Below, one piece after another: positions 54,489-64,000 of a DNA stretch of 64,000 nt. Source of the stretch: Ectothiorhodospira mobilis (lineage in GTDB: Bacteria; Pseudomonadota; Gammaproteobacteria; Ectothiorhodospirales; Ectothiorhodospiraceae); the NCBI RefSeq assembly GCF_900114895.1, contig NZ_FOUO01000009.1:1-64000 (forward strand), read 5' to 3'. Under the pieces are notes generated by a model, which worked only from the letters and a program-made list of their open reading frames with translations, did no database searches and was not told the DNA's origin. Each line of letters starts with the position of its first letter. Within the stretch, counting starts at the first letter, position 1. The position numbers and the translations under genes were made by a program.

Positions 54489-56444
54489 ATGGCCCTTGCC
54501 CGCATGATCCAACCCCTGTACCCCCGTGGCACCACCGCCCTCGCCGGCCTGCTGCTGGCGGGTGCCTGCCTCCACCCCGCCATGGCCCAGGAGGACTGGC
54601 CCACGGAGCAGGACTATTTCATGGACCTGCCCGTGGCCCTCACCGCCACGCGGCTGCAGCAGCCCCTGCAGGAGGCCCCCGCCTCGGTGACGGTCATCGA
54701 CCGGGAATGGCTGGAACAGAGCGAGGCGCGCAACCTGGCCGACATCCTGCGTCAGGTCCCGGGTTTCATCGTGGGACGGGAAAACGGCAACCGGCCCATC
54801 GTCACCTACCACGCCCTGGCGGAGCAGTTCGTGCGCCAGGTGCAGGTGCTGGTGGACGGCCGTTCCATCTACAACCCCACCAGCGGCGGGGTGCAATGGC
54901 TGAGTCTTGCCCTGCCCCCGCAGGAGATCGAGCGCATCGAGGTGATCCGCGGCCCCAATGCCGCCGCCTATGGATCCAACTCCTTTCTCGCCATCATCAA
55001 CATCATCACCCGACATCCGGGGGAGACCCGGGGGGAGCAGGTGGTCACCCGCCTGGGCAGCAACGGCATCCGGGACCTCTACCTGCGCCATGGCGGCACC
55101 ACGCAGCAAAGTGCCTATCGCCTGTCGGTGTATCACCGGGAGGACGAGGGCTTCACCGGCAACCACGATCCCCGGGACAACACCGCCCTGCGCGGGCGCT
55201 TCGACTGGGACCTGGCCTCGGGGGTCACCCTCACCACGCAGTTAGGGCTCACCTATCTGGACAACGGCTTTGGTTCCGCCACCACCCCCGAGTATCCCGA
55301 GGGCGGATTCACCCAGGACTCCGGGCACCTGCACCTGACCCTGCAGGACAACCGCAATCCCGATGCCCTGCTCAAGGTGCAGTACTACCTCAATTTCCTC
55401 AATCTGCATGACGGTTACGCCCTGGATCCCTGCTGCCCAGTGGAGCGGGACGTCCATTCCCGCCGCCACGACCTGGAGGTGGAATCCCACCTCCAGCTCC
55501 GGGACGGCCTGCGCATGGTCTGGGGGGGCGGCGCCCGCCTGGACGCCTCCCGCAGCCAGGCCTACCTGGGCCATGACCGCTGGGTGCGGGACCATGTCTA
55601 CCGCCTGTTCGCCAACCTGGAATGGTCCCCGGACCGGCGCTGGCTGGTCCATCTGGGCGGCATGTACGAGTCCAACGAGCTCAGCGGCAGCGATCTCATG
55701 CCCCGGCTGGCCCTGGTCTACATGCCCGATGCACAGCACAGCCTGCGCCTGGTGGCCAGCCGCGCCCTGCGCAGCCCCAGCCAGGTGGAGAAACGCTTCA
55801 ACGAGCGCCTGGCCCCACCCCCCATGTCCGGCGTGGACCTGGAACCGGAGGAGATCCAGTCCTTCGAACTGGGCTATCACGGCCAGTGGCTCGGGGGGCG
55901 CCTGGTCAGCGATGTCAAGCTCTTCCGGGACCGCTTCAGCGACCTGATCCAGATCCCCTACGACGCCGCCTACTACCGCATCGGCACCGATGGCTACTTC
56001 CGCAACGCCGGCGACATGGACCTAAGCGGTGTCGAGGGCGCCCTGGACTATCGCCCCTGGGCAGACCTGCGCCTGCGCGGCGGGCTCTCCCTCCTGGACG
56101 CCAACCCCCAAGACCCCGAGGCCCGGCGCCAGGCCGACTCGGTACCGGGACACATCCTCCACCTGGGGATGCGCTACCACCTGCCCGGTCCCTGGCGGCT
56201 GTCGGCGGAGTATTACCACTATGGAAACATCCGCTGGGTGGACGATTCCCGCGGCCCCGCCACCGATGCCGGGGACGGATTCCTGGACCTGCACCTGCGC
56301 CGCCGCCTGGGCCCCGAAACCCACCTGGCCTTGTCCCTCACCGACGTACTGGCCTCGGGATACGACACCCGCACCCCGGCCTCCCTGCCCCCGGCCAACC
56401 GCCGGGGAACCGAAGGCTATGTCAGCCTGTCCATGGAATTCTGA
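54489..56444 (+). CDS. TonB-dependent outer-membrane receptor
   Basis: This 651-aa protein has a signal peptide ending near HPAMA/QED (about residue 33) and a plug domain with PASVTVIDREWLEQ, LADILRQVPGF and IERIEVIRGPNAAAYGSNSF. The 22-strand barrel ends VSLSMEF with the terminal Phe. The ligand is unknown; it lacks features that would assign siderophore, heme or cobalamin. It is the first gene of a rightward run with a periplasmic binding protein and a BarA-like kinase. It is divergent from cysM, with AT-rich TAGTATATAG in the gap. Confidence 0.9.
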   Translation: MALARMIQPLYPRGTTALAGLLLAGACLHPAMAQEDWPTEQDYFMDLPVALTATRLQQPLQEAPASVTVIDREWLEQSEARNLADILRQVPGFIVGRENGNRPIVTYHALAEQFVRQVQVLVDGRSIYNPTSGGVQWLSLALPPQEIERIEVIRGPNAAAYGSNSFLAIINIITRHPGETRGEQVVTRLGSNGIRDLYLRHGGTTQQSAYRLSVYHREDEGFTGNHDPRDNTALRGRFDWDLASGVTLTTQLGLTYLDNGFGSATTPEYPEGGFTQDSGHLHLTLQDNRNPDALLKVQYYLNFLNLHDGYALDPCCPVERDVHSRRHDLEVESHLQLRDGLRMVWGGGARLDASRSQAYLGHDRWVRDHVYRLFANLEWSPDRRWLVHLGGMYESNELSGSDLMPRLALVYMPDAQHSLRLVASRALRSPSQVEKRFNERLAPPPMSGVDLEPEEIQSFELGYHGQWLGGRLVSDVKLFRDRFSDLIQIPYDAAYYRIGTDGYFRNAGDMDLSGVEGALDYRPWADLRLRGGLSLLDANPQDPEARRQADSVPGHILHLGMRYHLPGPWRLSAEYYHYGNIRWVDDSRGPATDAGDGFLDLHLRRRLGPETHLALSLTDVLASGYDTRTPASLPPANRRGTEGYVSLSMEF

Positions 56445-56602
56445 TCCCGCCATGCCCGCAGCGGCTCACCTCCCAACCCCAGAACCCCGCGGGTGCCCAC
56501 CGCGGCCCCCAAGGTCCCCTGTGCAGGAAGCGGTTTCCAGGGCATGATCGGCGGACACGGACCGCCCCTTCACCCACCCCGGGAAGCCCGACACGGATAG
56601 AG

Positions 56603-57508
56603 ATGACGCAGACACGGAAAGCCTGGTTCGCCCTGTTCCTTACGGCGGCCTTCTGCCTCTTCAGCCCACCCACCCGGGCCGGGGAAGCCATTGCCCCCTG
56701 CGAGGCATTCCAGCGGATCCTCTTTTTGGCCAGCGACGACACGCGCCTGCACCAGGAGGTCTTCCAGGGACTGCGCAGCCGTCTGCCCCAGGACATCCCC
56801 CTGGTCTACACCGCCCTGGGCGGTCCCGATGCCGCCCCCTGGGTGCAGAGCACCGACTGCCCCTGCTGCCTGGTGGTGACCTCCGGCACCCGCGCCCTGC
56901 AACACGCCGCGGAACGGGTCTCCCGGGCCCGGGTCCTGAGCATCACCATCCCCCGGGAGGCCTACGACCGGATCATGGCGCAGGTCCCGGACCCCCAGCG
57001 TTACGCCGCCGTCTACATGGACATCCCCCTGGAGCAGCGCATCGCCCTCACCCGTCGCCACCTGGCCGGCATGGAGCGCTTCGCCATCGTGCAAAGCGCC
57101 CAGGGCCCCTTCGCCGCACAGGGGGCGGATGATCCCGCCGAGGTGGTGCGCCTGGTCAGCCACGGGGAGGCCGATCTGGTGGACACCTTCACCCGCGCCG
57201 CACGCCAGGCCGATGCCATCCTCACCCTCCCCGACCGCCACATCTACAACCCGCGCACCATCGTCAGCATCATGATGACCACCTACCGACAGGGGACCCC
57301 CCTCATCGGCCATTCCGAGGCCCTGCTGCGGGCCGGTGCCCTTTTGTCCATCCACGCCCCGCCGCAGCGCCTGGGGACCGAGGCCGCGCACCTCATCCGC
57401 CACCCCCCGGCGGACTGGGGCGGCACCCGCCAACACACCCAAGAGCAGGTGGTGGCCGTCAACGAGCAGGTGGCCCGGGCCCTGCGCATCCACGTGGAGC
57501 GGCCCTGA
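56603..57508 (+). CDS. Periplasmic ABC-type substrate-binding protein (PF04392-like)
   Basis: This 301-aa protein has a signal peptide (WFALFLTAAFCLFSPPTRAG) and no lipobox. The mature part alternates beta/alpha, with ILFLASDDTRLHQEVFQGL, LVVTSGTRALQHAAER, DAILTLPDRHIYNPRTIVSI, and PLIGHSEALLRAGALLSI. These resemble the ABC_sub_bind family. No permease or ATPase genes accompany it. Its stop overlaps the start of the sensor kinase (TGATG), so it may present a ligand to that kinase rather than a transporter; this is inference. Confidence 0.78.
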   Translation: MTQTRKAWFALFLTAAFCLFSPPTRAGEAIAPCEAFQRILFLASDDTRLHQEVFQGLRSRLPQDIPLVYTALGGPDAAPWVQSTDCPCCLVVTSGTRALQHAAERVSRARVLSITIPREAYDRIMAQVPDPQRYAAVYMDIPLEQRIALTRRHLAGMERFAIVQSAQGPFAAQGADDPAEVVRLVSHGEADLVDTFTRAARQADAILTLPDRHIYNPRTIVSIMMTTYRQGTPLIGHSEALLRAGALLSIHAPPQRLGTEAAHLIRHPPADWGGTRQHTQEQVVAVNEQVARALRIHVERP

Positions 57509-60237
57509 TGCAGGGGCGCATCCGCTATCGCATCCTGGCCCTGGCCCTCCTGCCCACCCTGGCGGTGGCGATGGCCCTGACGATCTACTGGACGGGGGTC
57601 AAGGTGCGGGAACTGGAGGCACAGATGATGGAGCGGGGCCACATGCTCGTGGCCTTCCTCGCCCCGGCCGCCGAATACGGCGTCATCTCCGGCAACCGCC
57701 AGTATCTGGAGGCGGTCACCTCCAAGGCTCGGGCCCAGCCCGATGTGGTGGAGGTGATCATCCGCGACCGGGGTGGGCGCCCCGTCTATACCCACCGCCA
57801 GGAGCTGCAGGAGCCGGATGGGGAAAACGCGCTCCTGCCCTGGGTGGCGACCCATCTGTTCGATGCCGAGGTACGCCATTTCCGGGAGCGCATCACCCTG
57901 ACGGCCCTGGACGAATACGACCTGCCCCTGCCCGAGCCCATGGAAGGGGTCCTGGCGGAAGACCCCAGGCTGCTGGGCAGCGTGTCCGTGAGCCTCACCA
58001 GCCAGCCCACCCTGGTGCATCAGATCCGCTGGGTGCTGCAGAGCCTGGCCCTGATCCTGGTCATCGTGCTGCTGACCTGGCTGCTGGTGCTGCGTTGGAG
58101 CCTGCACCTGTCCCGGCCCCTGGAGGGGATCGCCGCCACCGTACGCCATATCGGCCGCGGCGACCTGTCGGCCCGCAGCCGGGTGCGGGTCAGCGGGGAA
58201 CTGGGCCTGCTGCAGCGGGGCATCAACGCCATGGCCGAGAGCATCGAACGCTCCCAGCGCTCCATGGCGGAGCGGGTGAACCAGGCCACCCGCAGCCTGC
58301 AGGAGAAACTGGCGGAGATCGACGAGAAGAACCGCGCCCTCACCCGGGCCCGGGCCGAGGCGGACCTGGCCAACCGGCGCAAGTCCCAGTTCCTGGCCAG
58401 CATCAGCCACGAACTGCGCACCCCCCTGACGGCGATCCGAGGCTATATCGAACTGCTGCGGCAGCGCAGCGATCTGGACGAACAGGTCCGCACCTGGATC
58501 GCGGTCATCGATGAATCCAGCCAGGACACCCTCAAGCTGGTGAACGACCTGCTGGACATCTCCCGCATCGAATCCGGCAATCTGCCCCTGGAGAAGGCCG
58601 CATTCGACCTGGAACAACTGGTGGCGGAAGTGGCTCGCCTGTGCCGCCAGGGGGGGGCGCATCAGGCCGTGGACGTGATCGTGTACATGGATCCGGACAT
58701 CCCGCAGCGATTGGTCTCCGATGCCATGCGCATCAAGCAGGTGCTCACCAACCTGCTCAGCAACGCGGTCAAGTTCACCCGCAATGGCCGGGTGATCGTA
58801 CGCATCGGCATCCGGCCCTTCGCCCCCGCCCTGCTGCTGGAGATGGAGGTGCAGGACTTCGGCCCCGGCATCCCCGAGGATCAGCGGGAATCCATCTTCG
58901 AACCCTTCTATCAGGTGAACCGGGAAGGCAGCCGCAGCGGCTCGGGCGCCGGCCTGGGTCTGAGCATCACCCGCGGACTGCTGCAGGCACTGCAGGGGGA
59001 GATCCATGTGGAAAGCCGGCCGGAGGAAGGCAGCACCTTCCACCTCAACCTGCCGGTGGCCCCCGACGACACCCCGCCCCGCCCGGTGTCGCCCCCCGCC
59101 GTGGCGATGGTGTACCTGCTGATGGACGATGCCGAGGCCCTGGAGGTCTGCAGCACCTGTCTGCGCTCCCTGGGCATACCCCACCGCGCCTGCGATTCCC
59201 TGGAGGGCCTGTTCCAGGCCCTGGATCAGGGCCCGGAGGGCGCCCTGGCCCTGCTATGGCCATGCCACAGCGCCCCGGGCCTGGAGACGCTGCTGCGCAC
59301 CCAGGGCCACCGCATCCCGCGGCTCATGCTCGCCGCCTTCTCCCATCTGCCGGAGGACCTGACCACGGCCCTGCGCCGCCAGGGGGCCGTGCTCATGCCC
59401 CCCATGATCTCGTCGCGGACCCTGGAGGCGCAGCTGCACCAGACCCAGCAGCGCCTGGCAGGGACCCCCCCGGCAGTCGCGGAGGCACCCGCAGACGACC
59501 CGCCGGGCATCGACGGCTGGCGCATCCTCATCGCCGATGACAACGCGGTCAACCGCCACCTGCTCAAGACCTTCGTGCGCCGCGCCGGAGGCGTCGTGGA
59601 GGAGGCGGAGAACGGGCGCGAGGCGGTGATGCGCTACCTGGAGGAACCCTGCGACGCCGTGCTCATGGACGTGCACATGCCGGTGCAGAACGGACCCCAG
59701 GCCCTGCAGGCCATCCGGGAGGAGGATCCGGGGGCCTTCGTCATCGCCCTCACCGCCGATGCCCGGCCCGAATTCCGGGAATCCCTGCTGGCCATGGGGT
59801 TCGACCAGGTCCTGGCCAAGCCCATCACCCAGGTGCAGCTGCGATCGGCCATCCGCAGCACCCCCCACGCCAATGGGCCCGGGGCCCCCAAGGACGCGGC
59901 GGGAGGGCCCCTGCACGAGCCGCAGCAGGCGGTACAGGCCGCCGGGGGATGTCCTGAGCTGGCCGAGGAACTGCGCCGGCTGCTGCTGAAGGATCTGCGC
60001 GCGGCCCATGACCAGCTCCAGCGGCAGGACCTGCCGTTAGAGGAGCTGGTGGAATGGGCCCACCGCCTCAAGGGGGCGGCGCGCTATTGCGCCGTGCCGT
60101 CTCTGGAGCGCTCCGCTGCTGCCCTGGAACAGAGCCTGCGGGCGGGTGAGGAGGACGTGGAGGGGCTGCGGGCGGATCTGCACACCCAGGTGCAACGGCT
60201 GCTCCGGGCCTGGGATACCGAGGTCAGCCGCTCATGA
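57508..60237 (+). CDS. barA: BarA/GacS-type tripartite hybrid sensor histidine kinase
   Basis: This 909-aa protein (E. coli BarA 918) has two membrane segments (about 9-28 and 175-195) around a periplasmic sensor of about 145 residues. HAMP, coiled coil and HisKA follow, with phospho-acceptor H301 (SISHELRTPL). Then come the ATPase with N and G boxes (NLLSNAVKF, GSGAGLGLSI), a degenerate receiver (about 530-640), a true receiver with D721 (VLMDVHMPV), and an HPt domain with H852 (EWAHRLKGAARY). Such kinases act on UvrY/GacA and the Csr/Rsm small RNAs. Its 3' end overlaps acpS by 14 bp. Confidence 0.9.
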   Translation: MQGRIRYRILALALLPTLAVAMALTIYWTGVKVRELEAQMMERGHMLVAFLAPAAEYGVISGNRQYLEAVTSKARAQPDVVEVIIRDRGGRPVYTHRQELQEPDGENALLPWVATHLFDAEVRHFRERITLTALDEYDLPLPEPMEGVLAEDPRLLGSVSVSLTSQPTLVHQIRWVLQSLALILVIVLLTWLLVLRWSLHLSRPLEGIAATVRHIGRGDLSARSRVRVSGELGLLQRGINAMAESIERSQRSMAERVNQATRSLQEKLAEIDEKNRALTRARAEADLANRRKSQFLASISHELRTPLTAIRGYIELLRQRSDLDEQVRTWIAVIDESSQDTLKLVNDLLDISRIESGNLPLEKAAFDLEQLVAEVARLCRQGGAHQAVDVIVYMDPDIPQRLVSDAMRIKQVLTNLLSNAVKFTRNGRVIVRIGIRPFAPALLLEMEVQDFGPGIPEDQRESIFEPFYQVNREGSRSGSGAGLGLSITRGLLQALQGEIHVESRPEEGSTFHLNLPVAPDDTPPRPVSPPAVAMVYLLMDDAEALEVCSTCLRSLGIPHRACDSLEGLFQALDQGPEGALALLWPCHSAPGLETLLRTQGHRIPRLMLAAFSHLPEDLTTALRRQGAVLMPPMISSRTLEAQLHQTQQRLAGTPPAVAEAPADDPPGIDGWRILIADDNAVNRHLLKTFVRRAGGVVEEAENGREAVMRYLEEPCDAVLMDVHMPVQNGPQALQAIREEDPGAFVIALTADARPEFRESLLAMGFDQVLAKPITQVQLRSAIRSTPHANGPGAPKDAAGGPLHEPQQAVQAAGGCPELAEELRRLLLKDLRAAHDQLQRQDLPLEELVEWAHRLKGAARYCAVPSLERSAAALEQSLRAGEEDVEGLRADLHTQVQRLLRAWDTEVSRS

Positions 60238-60604
60238 CCACGAAGGCCAGGGCGAATTCCCGCTCGTCCGAGAGGCTGAGCTCCATCTGCACCACCCCCA
60301 GGCGCCGGGCCGTTTCCTGACCCTTTCCAGACAAGCGCAGCAGGGGCTTGCCCCGGGGGTCGCTGCACACCCGGGCATCCTGCAGCCCCATATCCGCCCC
60401 CAGGCCCACCCCCAGGGCCTTGGCCGCCGCCTCCTTGGCGGCGAAGCGCCGCGCCAGGAGGGCCGCCGGGGCACTGCTGGCACAAAAGGCATCCCACTCC
60501 TCGGGATGCAGGATGCGGCGGGCGAAGGCCTCCCCCCGCCGTGCCAGGGCCGCCTCCACCCGGGGGATGGAGACGAGGTCCGTGCCCACCCCGATCAGCC
60601 GCAT
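60224..60604 (-). CDS. acpS: Holo-[acyl-carrier-protein] synthase
   Basis: This 126-aa trimeric enzyme adds 4'-phosphopantetheine to ACP. It has [14 protein letters not shown] (Mg aspartate), HPEEWDAF, and [14 protein letters not shown]. It is the last gene of the leftward rnc-era-recO-pdxJ-acpS operon and overlaps pdxJ by 10 nt. Confidence 0.97.
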   Translation of the reverse strand: MRLIGVGTDLVSIPRVEAALARRGEAFARRILHPEEWDAFCASSAPAALLARRFAAKEAAAKALGVGLGADMGLQDARVCSDPRGKPLLRLSGKGQETARRLGVVQMELSLSDEREFALAFVVMSG

Positions 60605-61344
60605 GCCCGGGCCGCATCCATGCGGGCGCGCATCTCGGCCACTGCCGCACCGATGCCGTCGAACAGGGCCCGGGCCACGATGGCGTGGCCGATATTGAGC
60701 TCATGCAGCTCCGGGATGGCCGCCACCGGCCCCACATTGTCGTAATCCAGGCCGTGACCGGCGTTGACCACCAGGCCCTGGGCCCGGCCATAACGGGCGG
60801 CGTCCCGGATCTTCTCCAGCAGGGCGTGGCGCGTCTTTGCATCGGTGGCGTTGGCGTAGGCCCCGGTATGCAGCTCCACCACCGGCGCCCCGATGCGCCG
60901 GGCGGCGTCCAGATGGGCGTGCTCCGGTTCCACGAACAGGGACACCTGGATCCCCGCCCGCACCAGTTCCGCGCAGAAGGCCTTGAGATGCGCCTCCTGA
61001 CCCAGGACATCCAGGCCGCCCTCGGTGGTCAGTTCCTCGCGCCGCTCCGGCACCAGGCAGCAGGCCTCGGGCCGCACCTCCAGGGCGATGGCATGCATCT
61101 CCGCGGTGGGGGCCATCTCCAGGTTCATGCCGGTGCGCAGCAAAGGGCGCAGGCCATAGACATCGGCATCCTGGATATGGCGCCGATCCTCCCGCAGGTG
61201 CAGGGTGATCATGTCGGCCCCGGCGTCCTCCACCCGGCGTACCGCCTCGCGCAGGTCGGGATAGGGCGTGCCCCGGGCCTGGCGGATGGTGGCCAGATGG
61301 TCGATGTTGACCCCGAGTCGCAGTGGTGTCGATGCGGCATTCAT
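60595..61344 (-). CDS. pdxJ: Pyridoxine 5'-phosphate synthase
   Basis: This 249-aa TIM-barrel enzyme joins 1-deoxyxylulose 5-phosphate (the substrate of Dxr) and 3-amino-2-oxopropyl phosphate to form vitamin B6. It has [33 protein letters not shown], and [21 protein letters not shown] chose the ATG before [10 protein letters not shown] (61344), overlapping recO by 4 nt; the frame runs far upstream but matches recO in a shifted frame. Confidence 0.96.
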   Translation of the reverse strand: MNAASTPLRLGVNIDHLATIRQARGTPYPDLREAVRRVEDAGADMITLHLREDRRHIQDADVYGLRPLLRTGMNLEMAPTAEMHAIALEVRPEACCLVPERREELTTEGGLDVLGQEAHLKAFCAELVRAGIQVSLFVEPEHAHLDAARRIGAPVVELHTGAYANATDAKTRHALLEKIRDAARYGRAQGLVVNAGHGLDYDNVGPVAAIPELHELNIGHAIVARALFDGIGAAVAEMRARMDAARACG

Positions 61345-62042
61345 GATGTTCGGTCCAATCGCCCGCGGGCGATGAGTTGGCGTGAGACGATGGGTTTTCC
61401 TTCCAGGTGGTATTCCAGCAGGCGGCGCAACAGGCGCTGCGCCTCCCGCCGCTGCCCGCGTCCCTCCAGGCGGTCCTGCAGCAGGGCGGCGAGGCTGTCG
61501 CCGCCGATGGCATAGGGGGATTCCTCGCCGGGGGCCGCCGGCCGCGGCAGGCCCTGGGGGGGCACCACGTAGGTGACCTGGGCCTCCAGGGCCGCCGGGT
61601 CGATGAAATCCAGCCCCTCCCCCAGCAGCCGCAGCAGGGCCAGCTCGTAGCGGCGCAGACCGGGCTCCGGGGGCATTGCGGGATCGGCCAGGCCGGCGAG
61701 GACCGCCTCGTAGGCGGCATAGAAACCGGGATCGGGCAGCTGCCGGGGCAGGAGCTTGATCGCCAGCTCGTTCACATAGAGTCCGCACACCGCCCGCGCC
61801 CCCGTCAGGCGCAGCACCGCGGCCTCGTCGCAGCGGTTCAGGGTATGCACCTCGCCCCGGCCGGACCAGGCCAGGTCCAGGCGCACGAAGGGACGGGCGG
61901 TGCTGCGGCCGCGGCCCCGCCCTCCCCGCAGCACCGCCGCGATGCGTCCCTCCCCCGGGGTGAGCAACTCCAGCAATTGGCTGCTCTCCCGGTAAGGGCG
62001 GGCGTGGAGTACATAGCCGGGGCTGCCCTGAATCCGGTTCAC
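61341..62042 (-). CDS. recO: DNA repair protein RecO
   Basis: This 233-aa protein has an N-terminal OB fold ([20 protein letters not shown]) and a helical C-terminal domain ([18 protein letters not shown]). RecO with RecR loads RecA on SSB-coated gaps. The zinc cysteines found in some RecO proteins are absent, as is common in gammaproteobacteria. It has 4-nt overlaps with era upstream and pdxJ downstream. Confidence 0.94.
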   Translation of the reverse strand: MNRIQGSPGYVLHARPYRESSQLLELLTPGEGRIAAVLRGGRGRGRSTARPFVRLDLAWSGRGEVHTLNRCDEAAVLRLTGARAVCGLYVNELAIKLLPRQLPDPGFYAAYEAVLAGLADPAMPPEPGLRRYELALLRLLGEGLDFIDPAALEAQVTYVVPPQGLPRPAAPGEESPYAIGGDSLAALLQDRLEGRGQRREAQRLLRRLLEYHLEGKPIVSRQLIARGRLDRTS

Positions 62043-62977
62043 GGGTCCACGTCGATCCCCATGCGGCGGATACCCTCCAGGTCCCCCTGCCAGGACTCAC
62101 GCACCTTCGTCCAGAGCCTGAGCATCACCCGGCGCTCCAGCAGGGCCTCCAGCTCGTGGCGCGCGCCCATGCCCACGGCCTTGATCATGCGCCCGCCCTT
62201 GCCCACCACGATGGCCTTCTGGTTCTCCCGCTCCACCCAGATGACGGCGTCGATGTGCACTACATCCCCCTTCTCCTCCCAGCGCTCCACGTCCACGGAG
62301 GTGGCATAGGGCACCTCCTGGCCCAGGCGCTCCAGGAGCTGTTCACGGATCACCTCGGCGACGCGGAAGCGCTGCGGCCGGTCGGTGATCTCATCCTCCG
62401 GGAACAGATGGGGCCCCGGCGGCAGCCGGGCCATGAGGGCCTCCACCAGCGGCTCCACGTTCATCCCCTTGAGGGCGGACAGGGGGACCACCTCGCTAAA
62501 CTCCAGGCGCCGGCGCAGACGGTCGATGAAGGGCAGCAGGCGGCCCTTGTCCTTGAGCCGGTCCACCTTGTTCACCACCAGCACCAGGGGACGGCCGCAG
62601 TCCTCCAGGAGCTGCGCCATGGCCTCGTCCGCCGCCAGCCAGCGGTCCGCCTCCACCACGAAGATCACCGCATCCACATCGTGCAGCGCCGCCTCGGCGG
62701 TGCGGTTGAGCACCTTTCCCAACAGCTTCGGGGCGTCCGGGTCCATGCCGGGGGTGTCCACCAGCACCAGTTGGTCCGGACCGCGGGTGATCAGGCCGCG
62801 GATGCGGTGGCGGGTGGTCTGGGCCTTGCGGCTGGCAGCGGCGATCTTCTCCCCCACCAGGTGGTTGAGCAGGGTGGACTTGCCCACATTGGGGCGGCCG
62901 ACGATGGCCACATAGCCGCAGCGGGTGCCCCCCTGCGGCTCGGGAGGGGTGCCTGCAGGCTGGTCCTGCATATTCAT
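62039..62977 (-). CDS. era: GTPase Era
   Basis: This 312-aa protein of 16S rRNA maturation has an N-terminal G domain ([34 protein letters not shown]) and a C-terminal KH domain ([15 protein letters not shown]). I chose the ATG at 62977 with AGGAGG just upstream; the longer frame is Gly/Pro-rich and lies over rnc. It overlaps rnc by 4 nt. Confidence 0.97.
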   Translation of the reverse strand: MNMQDQPAGTPPEPQGGTRCGYVAIVGRPNVGKSTLLNHLVGEKIAAASRKAQTTRHRIRGLITRGPDQLVLVDTPGMDPDAPKLLGKVLNRTAEAALHDVDAVIFVVEADRWLAADEAMAQLLEDCGRPLVLVVNKVDRLKDKGRLLPFIDRLRRRLEFSEVVPLSALKGMNVEPLVEALMARLPPGPHLFPEDEITDRPQRFRVAEVIREQLLERLGQEVPYATSVDVERWEEKGDVVHIDAVIWVERENQKAIVVGKGGRMIKAVGMGARHELEALLERRVMLRLWTKVRESWQGDLEGIRRMGIDVDP

Positions 62978-63657
62978 GCCTCCTCCTGATCTGCGGCCAG
63001 GGTCTCCAGGGCCTTCTGGGCGGCGGCCTGCTCCGCCCGGCGCCGGCTGCTGCCCTCGCCCACGCACTCCAGCCCGCGCCGGGGGATGCGGCAGGCCGAG
63101 CGGAAATGCTGATCATGGGGCTTGCCCGTCACCTCCAGGAGCCGGTATTCCGGCGTCTCCAGGCCCCGGCGCTGCAGCCATTCCTGCAGGCGGGTCTTGG
63201 GGTCCTTGAGGGATTCCGCGCTGGGCAGGTCCTGGAGGCGGCGGGCGTAGAGGTCCAGCACGAACCTTTGGGCCACCTCGAATCCCTCCTGGAGGTACAC
63301 GGCGCCGATCACCGCCTCCAGGGCGTCCGCCAGGATGGAGTCGCGGCGGTGACCGCCGCTCTTGCGCTCCCCCTCCCCCAGGCTGAGGGCGGCCCCCATG
63401 TCCATCCCCCGGGCGATGGCCGCCAGACTGTCCTTGTTCACCAGGGCGGCCCGCAGACGGCTGAGTTCCCCCTCGGGGGCCTCGGGCCGCATCTCGTAGA
63501 GCCGCGCGGCGATGACGAAGTTGAGCACGCCGTCGCCCAGAAATTCCAGGCGCTCGTTGTGCCGCGGCGCCGCGCTGCGATGGGTCAGGGCCTGGCGCAG
63601 CTCGGTGGAATCCCGCACCGGGGCGGGGAGCAGATCAAACAACCGTCCTGCACTCAT
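62974..63657 (-). CDS. rnc: Ribonuclease III
   Basis: This 227-aa double-strand RNase processes rRNA and mRNA. The signature is HNERLEFLGDGVLNFVIA, with a second acidic pair in SILADALEAVIGAVYLQEG. The dsRNA-binding domain is at 154-223 (DPKTRLQEWLQRRG, then AEQAAAQKALETL). I chose the ATG before SAGRLFDLLP (63657), overlapping the DUF4845 gene by 4 nt. Confidence 0.97.
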   Translation of the reverse strand: MSAGRLFDLLPAPVRDSTELRQALTHRSAAPRHNERLEFLGDGVLNFVIAARLYEMRPEAPEGELSRLRAALVNKDSLAAIARGMDMGAALSLGEGERKSGGHRRDSILADALEAVIGAVYLQEGFEVAQRFVLDLYARRLQDLPSAESLKDPKTRLQEWLQRRGLETPEYRLLEVTGKPHDQHFRSACRIPRRGLECVGEGSSRRRAEQAAAQKALETLAADQEEA

Positions 63658-64000
63658 TGGGCAAGGTGATAGCTGCGGTCCACCACCACCACGGCATCCA
63701 GATTGCCCAACAGGTGGGTGCGCGTCTCGTACTGCAGGCGCAGGGTCTGGACACCCTCCTTCTCCTCCAGGGAGATGACCTCCGGCTCCAGCGAATCCAC
63801 GGAGTTCACCTGGAAGCCCTTGGCCAGCTCGCTGCGCAACTGGCGGATGTTCTTGTCCCGGGCTCCGGGGCGTTCCACCAGGTCCTCGACGATGGAGACC
63901 ACCGTCCAGTTCTCGGCATAGATGGGGATGAGCCGGAAGGCCACCGTCCCCACCAGGACGAGGACCGCGATGAGGAGAAACCATTGCGTGATGCCGCCGC
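63654..64000 (-). CDS. DUF4845-domain membrane protein (partial, 5' end beyond window)
   Basis: The frame is open to the window edge. From the edge it reads GGITQWFLLIAVLVLVGTVA, a single N-terminal membrane segment. The DUF4845 domain follows (NWTVVSIVEDL and LQYETRTHLLGNLDAVVV). Genes of this family sit between lepB and rnc in gammaproteobacteria; function unknown. The internal GTG at 63953 is not the true start. Confidence 0.87.
   Translation of the reverse strand, partial: GGITQWFLLIAVLVLVGTVAFRLIPIYAENWTVVSIVEDLVERPGARDKNIRQLRSELAKGFQVNSVDSLEPEVISLEEKEGVQTLRLQYETRTHLLGNLDAVVVVDRSYHLAQ

Noticed and set aside
57283-59184. A 633-aa minus-strand frame
   Set aside because: Antisense to the sensor kinase and binding-protein genes; composition is that of a shadow frame.

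Overview
This window reads as chromosomal DNA from a GC-rich, diazotrophic gammaproteobacterium. It carries a nifHDKT-nifY operon with a sigma-54/NifA-type promoter, a DraT nitrogenase-modifying enzyme, glyoxylate-bypass genes (aceA, aceK), and housekeeping blocks in gammaproteobacterial order (rpsB-tsf-pyrH-frr-uppS-cdsA-dxr-rseP-bamA-skp-lpxD-fabZ-lpxA; rnc-era-recO-pdxJ-acpS). The combination resembles Ectothiorhodospiraceae/Chromatiales purple sulfur bacteria or relatives. That placement is inference; no 16S rRNA or tRNA gene was recognised.

Bases 1-7260 are accessory. From the left they hold the 3' end of an IS3-like element and a CRISPR array of 11 identical 37-nt repeats and 10 spacers. 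Next comes an adaptation operon read leftward with an unusual composition: cas2, a canonical cas1, a second Cas1 homologue whose catalytic histidine is lost, and a second cas2. A divergent CARF-HEPN (Csx1/Csm6-like) ribonuclease and a DUF123/Uri-type nuclease follow. No Cas10, Cas3 or other effector is present. A MntA-HepT toxin-antitoxin pair then sits between two clusters of a hairpin repeat.

Bases 7268-13900 hold purU, rraA, aceA and aceK, a third cluster of the same repeat, and a second MntA-HepT pair flanked by copies of the nifY 3' end. Bases 13916-20054 are the nitrogen-fixation region: nifHDKT-nifY leftward and draT divergent. Then come tilS, accA, dnaE and rnhB, a VapBC-like cassette between 60-bp direct repeats, and a rightward block with gnnA/gnnB-like genes, lpxB, a PH-domain membrane protein and a 61-aa protein. 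This block separates rnhB from lpxA. The gnnAB-like pair suggests that lipid A is built on the 2,3-diamino sugar.

Bases 32094-44852 are the leftward envelope/translation block from lpxA back to rpsB, with a structured spacer between tsf and pyrH. Map, glnD, dapC and dapD run rightward from 45102; GlnD links to nitrogen control. A 51-aa membrane protein, rlmD, a PolB-type exonuclease and cysM run leftward. A rightward run encodes a TonB-dependent receptor, a periplasmic binding protein and a BarA/GacS-type hybrid kinase. The window ends with acpS, pdxJ, recO, era, rnc and a cut-off DUF4845 gene, all leftward.

The strongest candidate for something undescribed is the doubled cas1/cas2 operon with one inactive-looking Cas1. 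Also notable are three toxin-antitoxin modules, two of them bounded by duplicated host sequence and two of them beside the hairpin repeat clusters.
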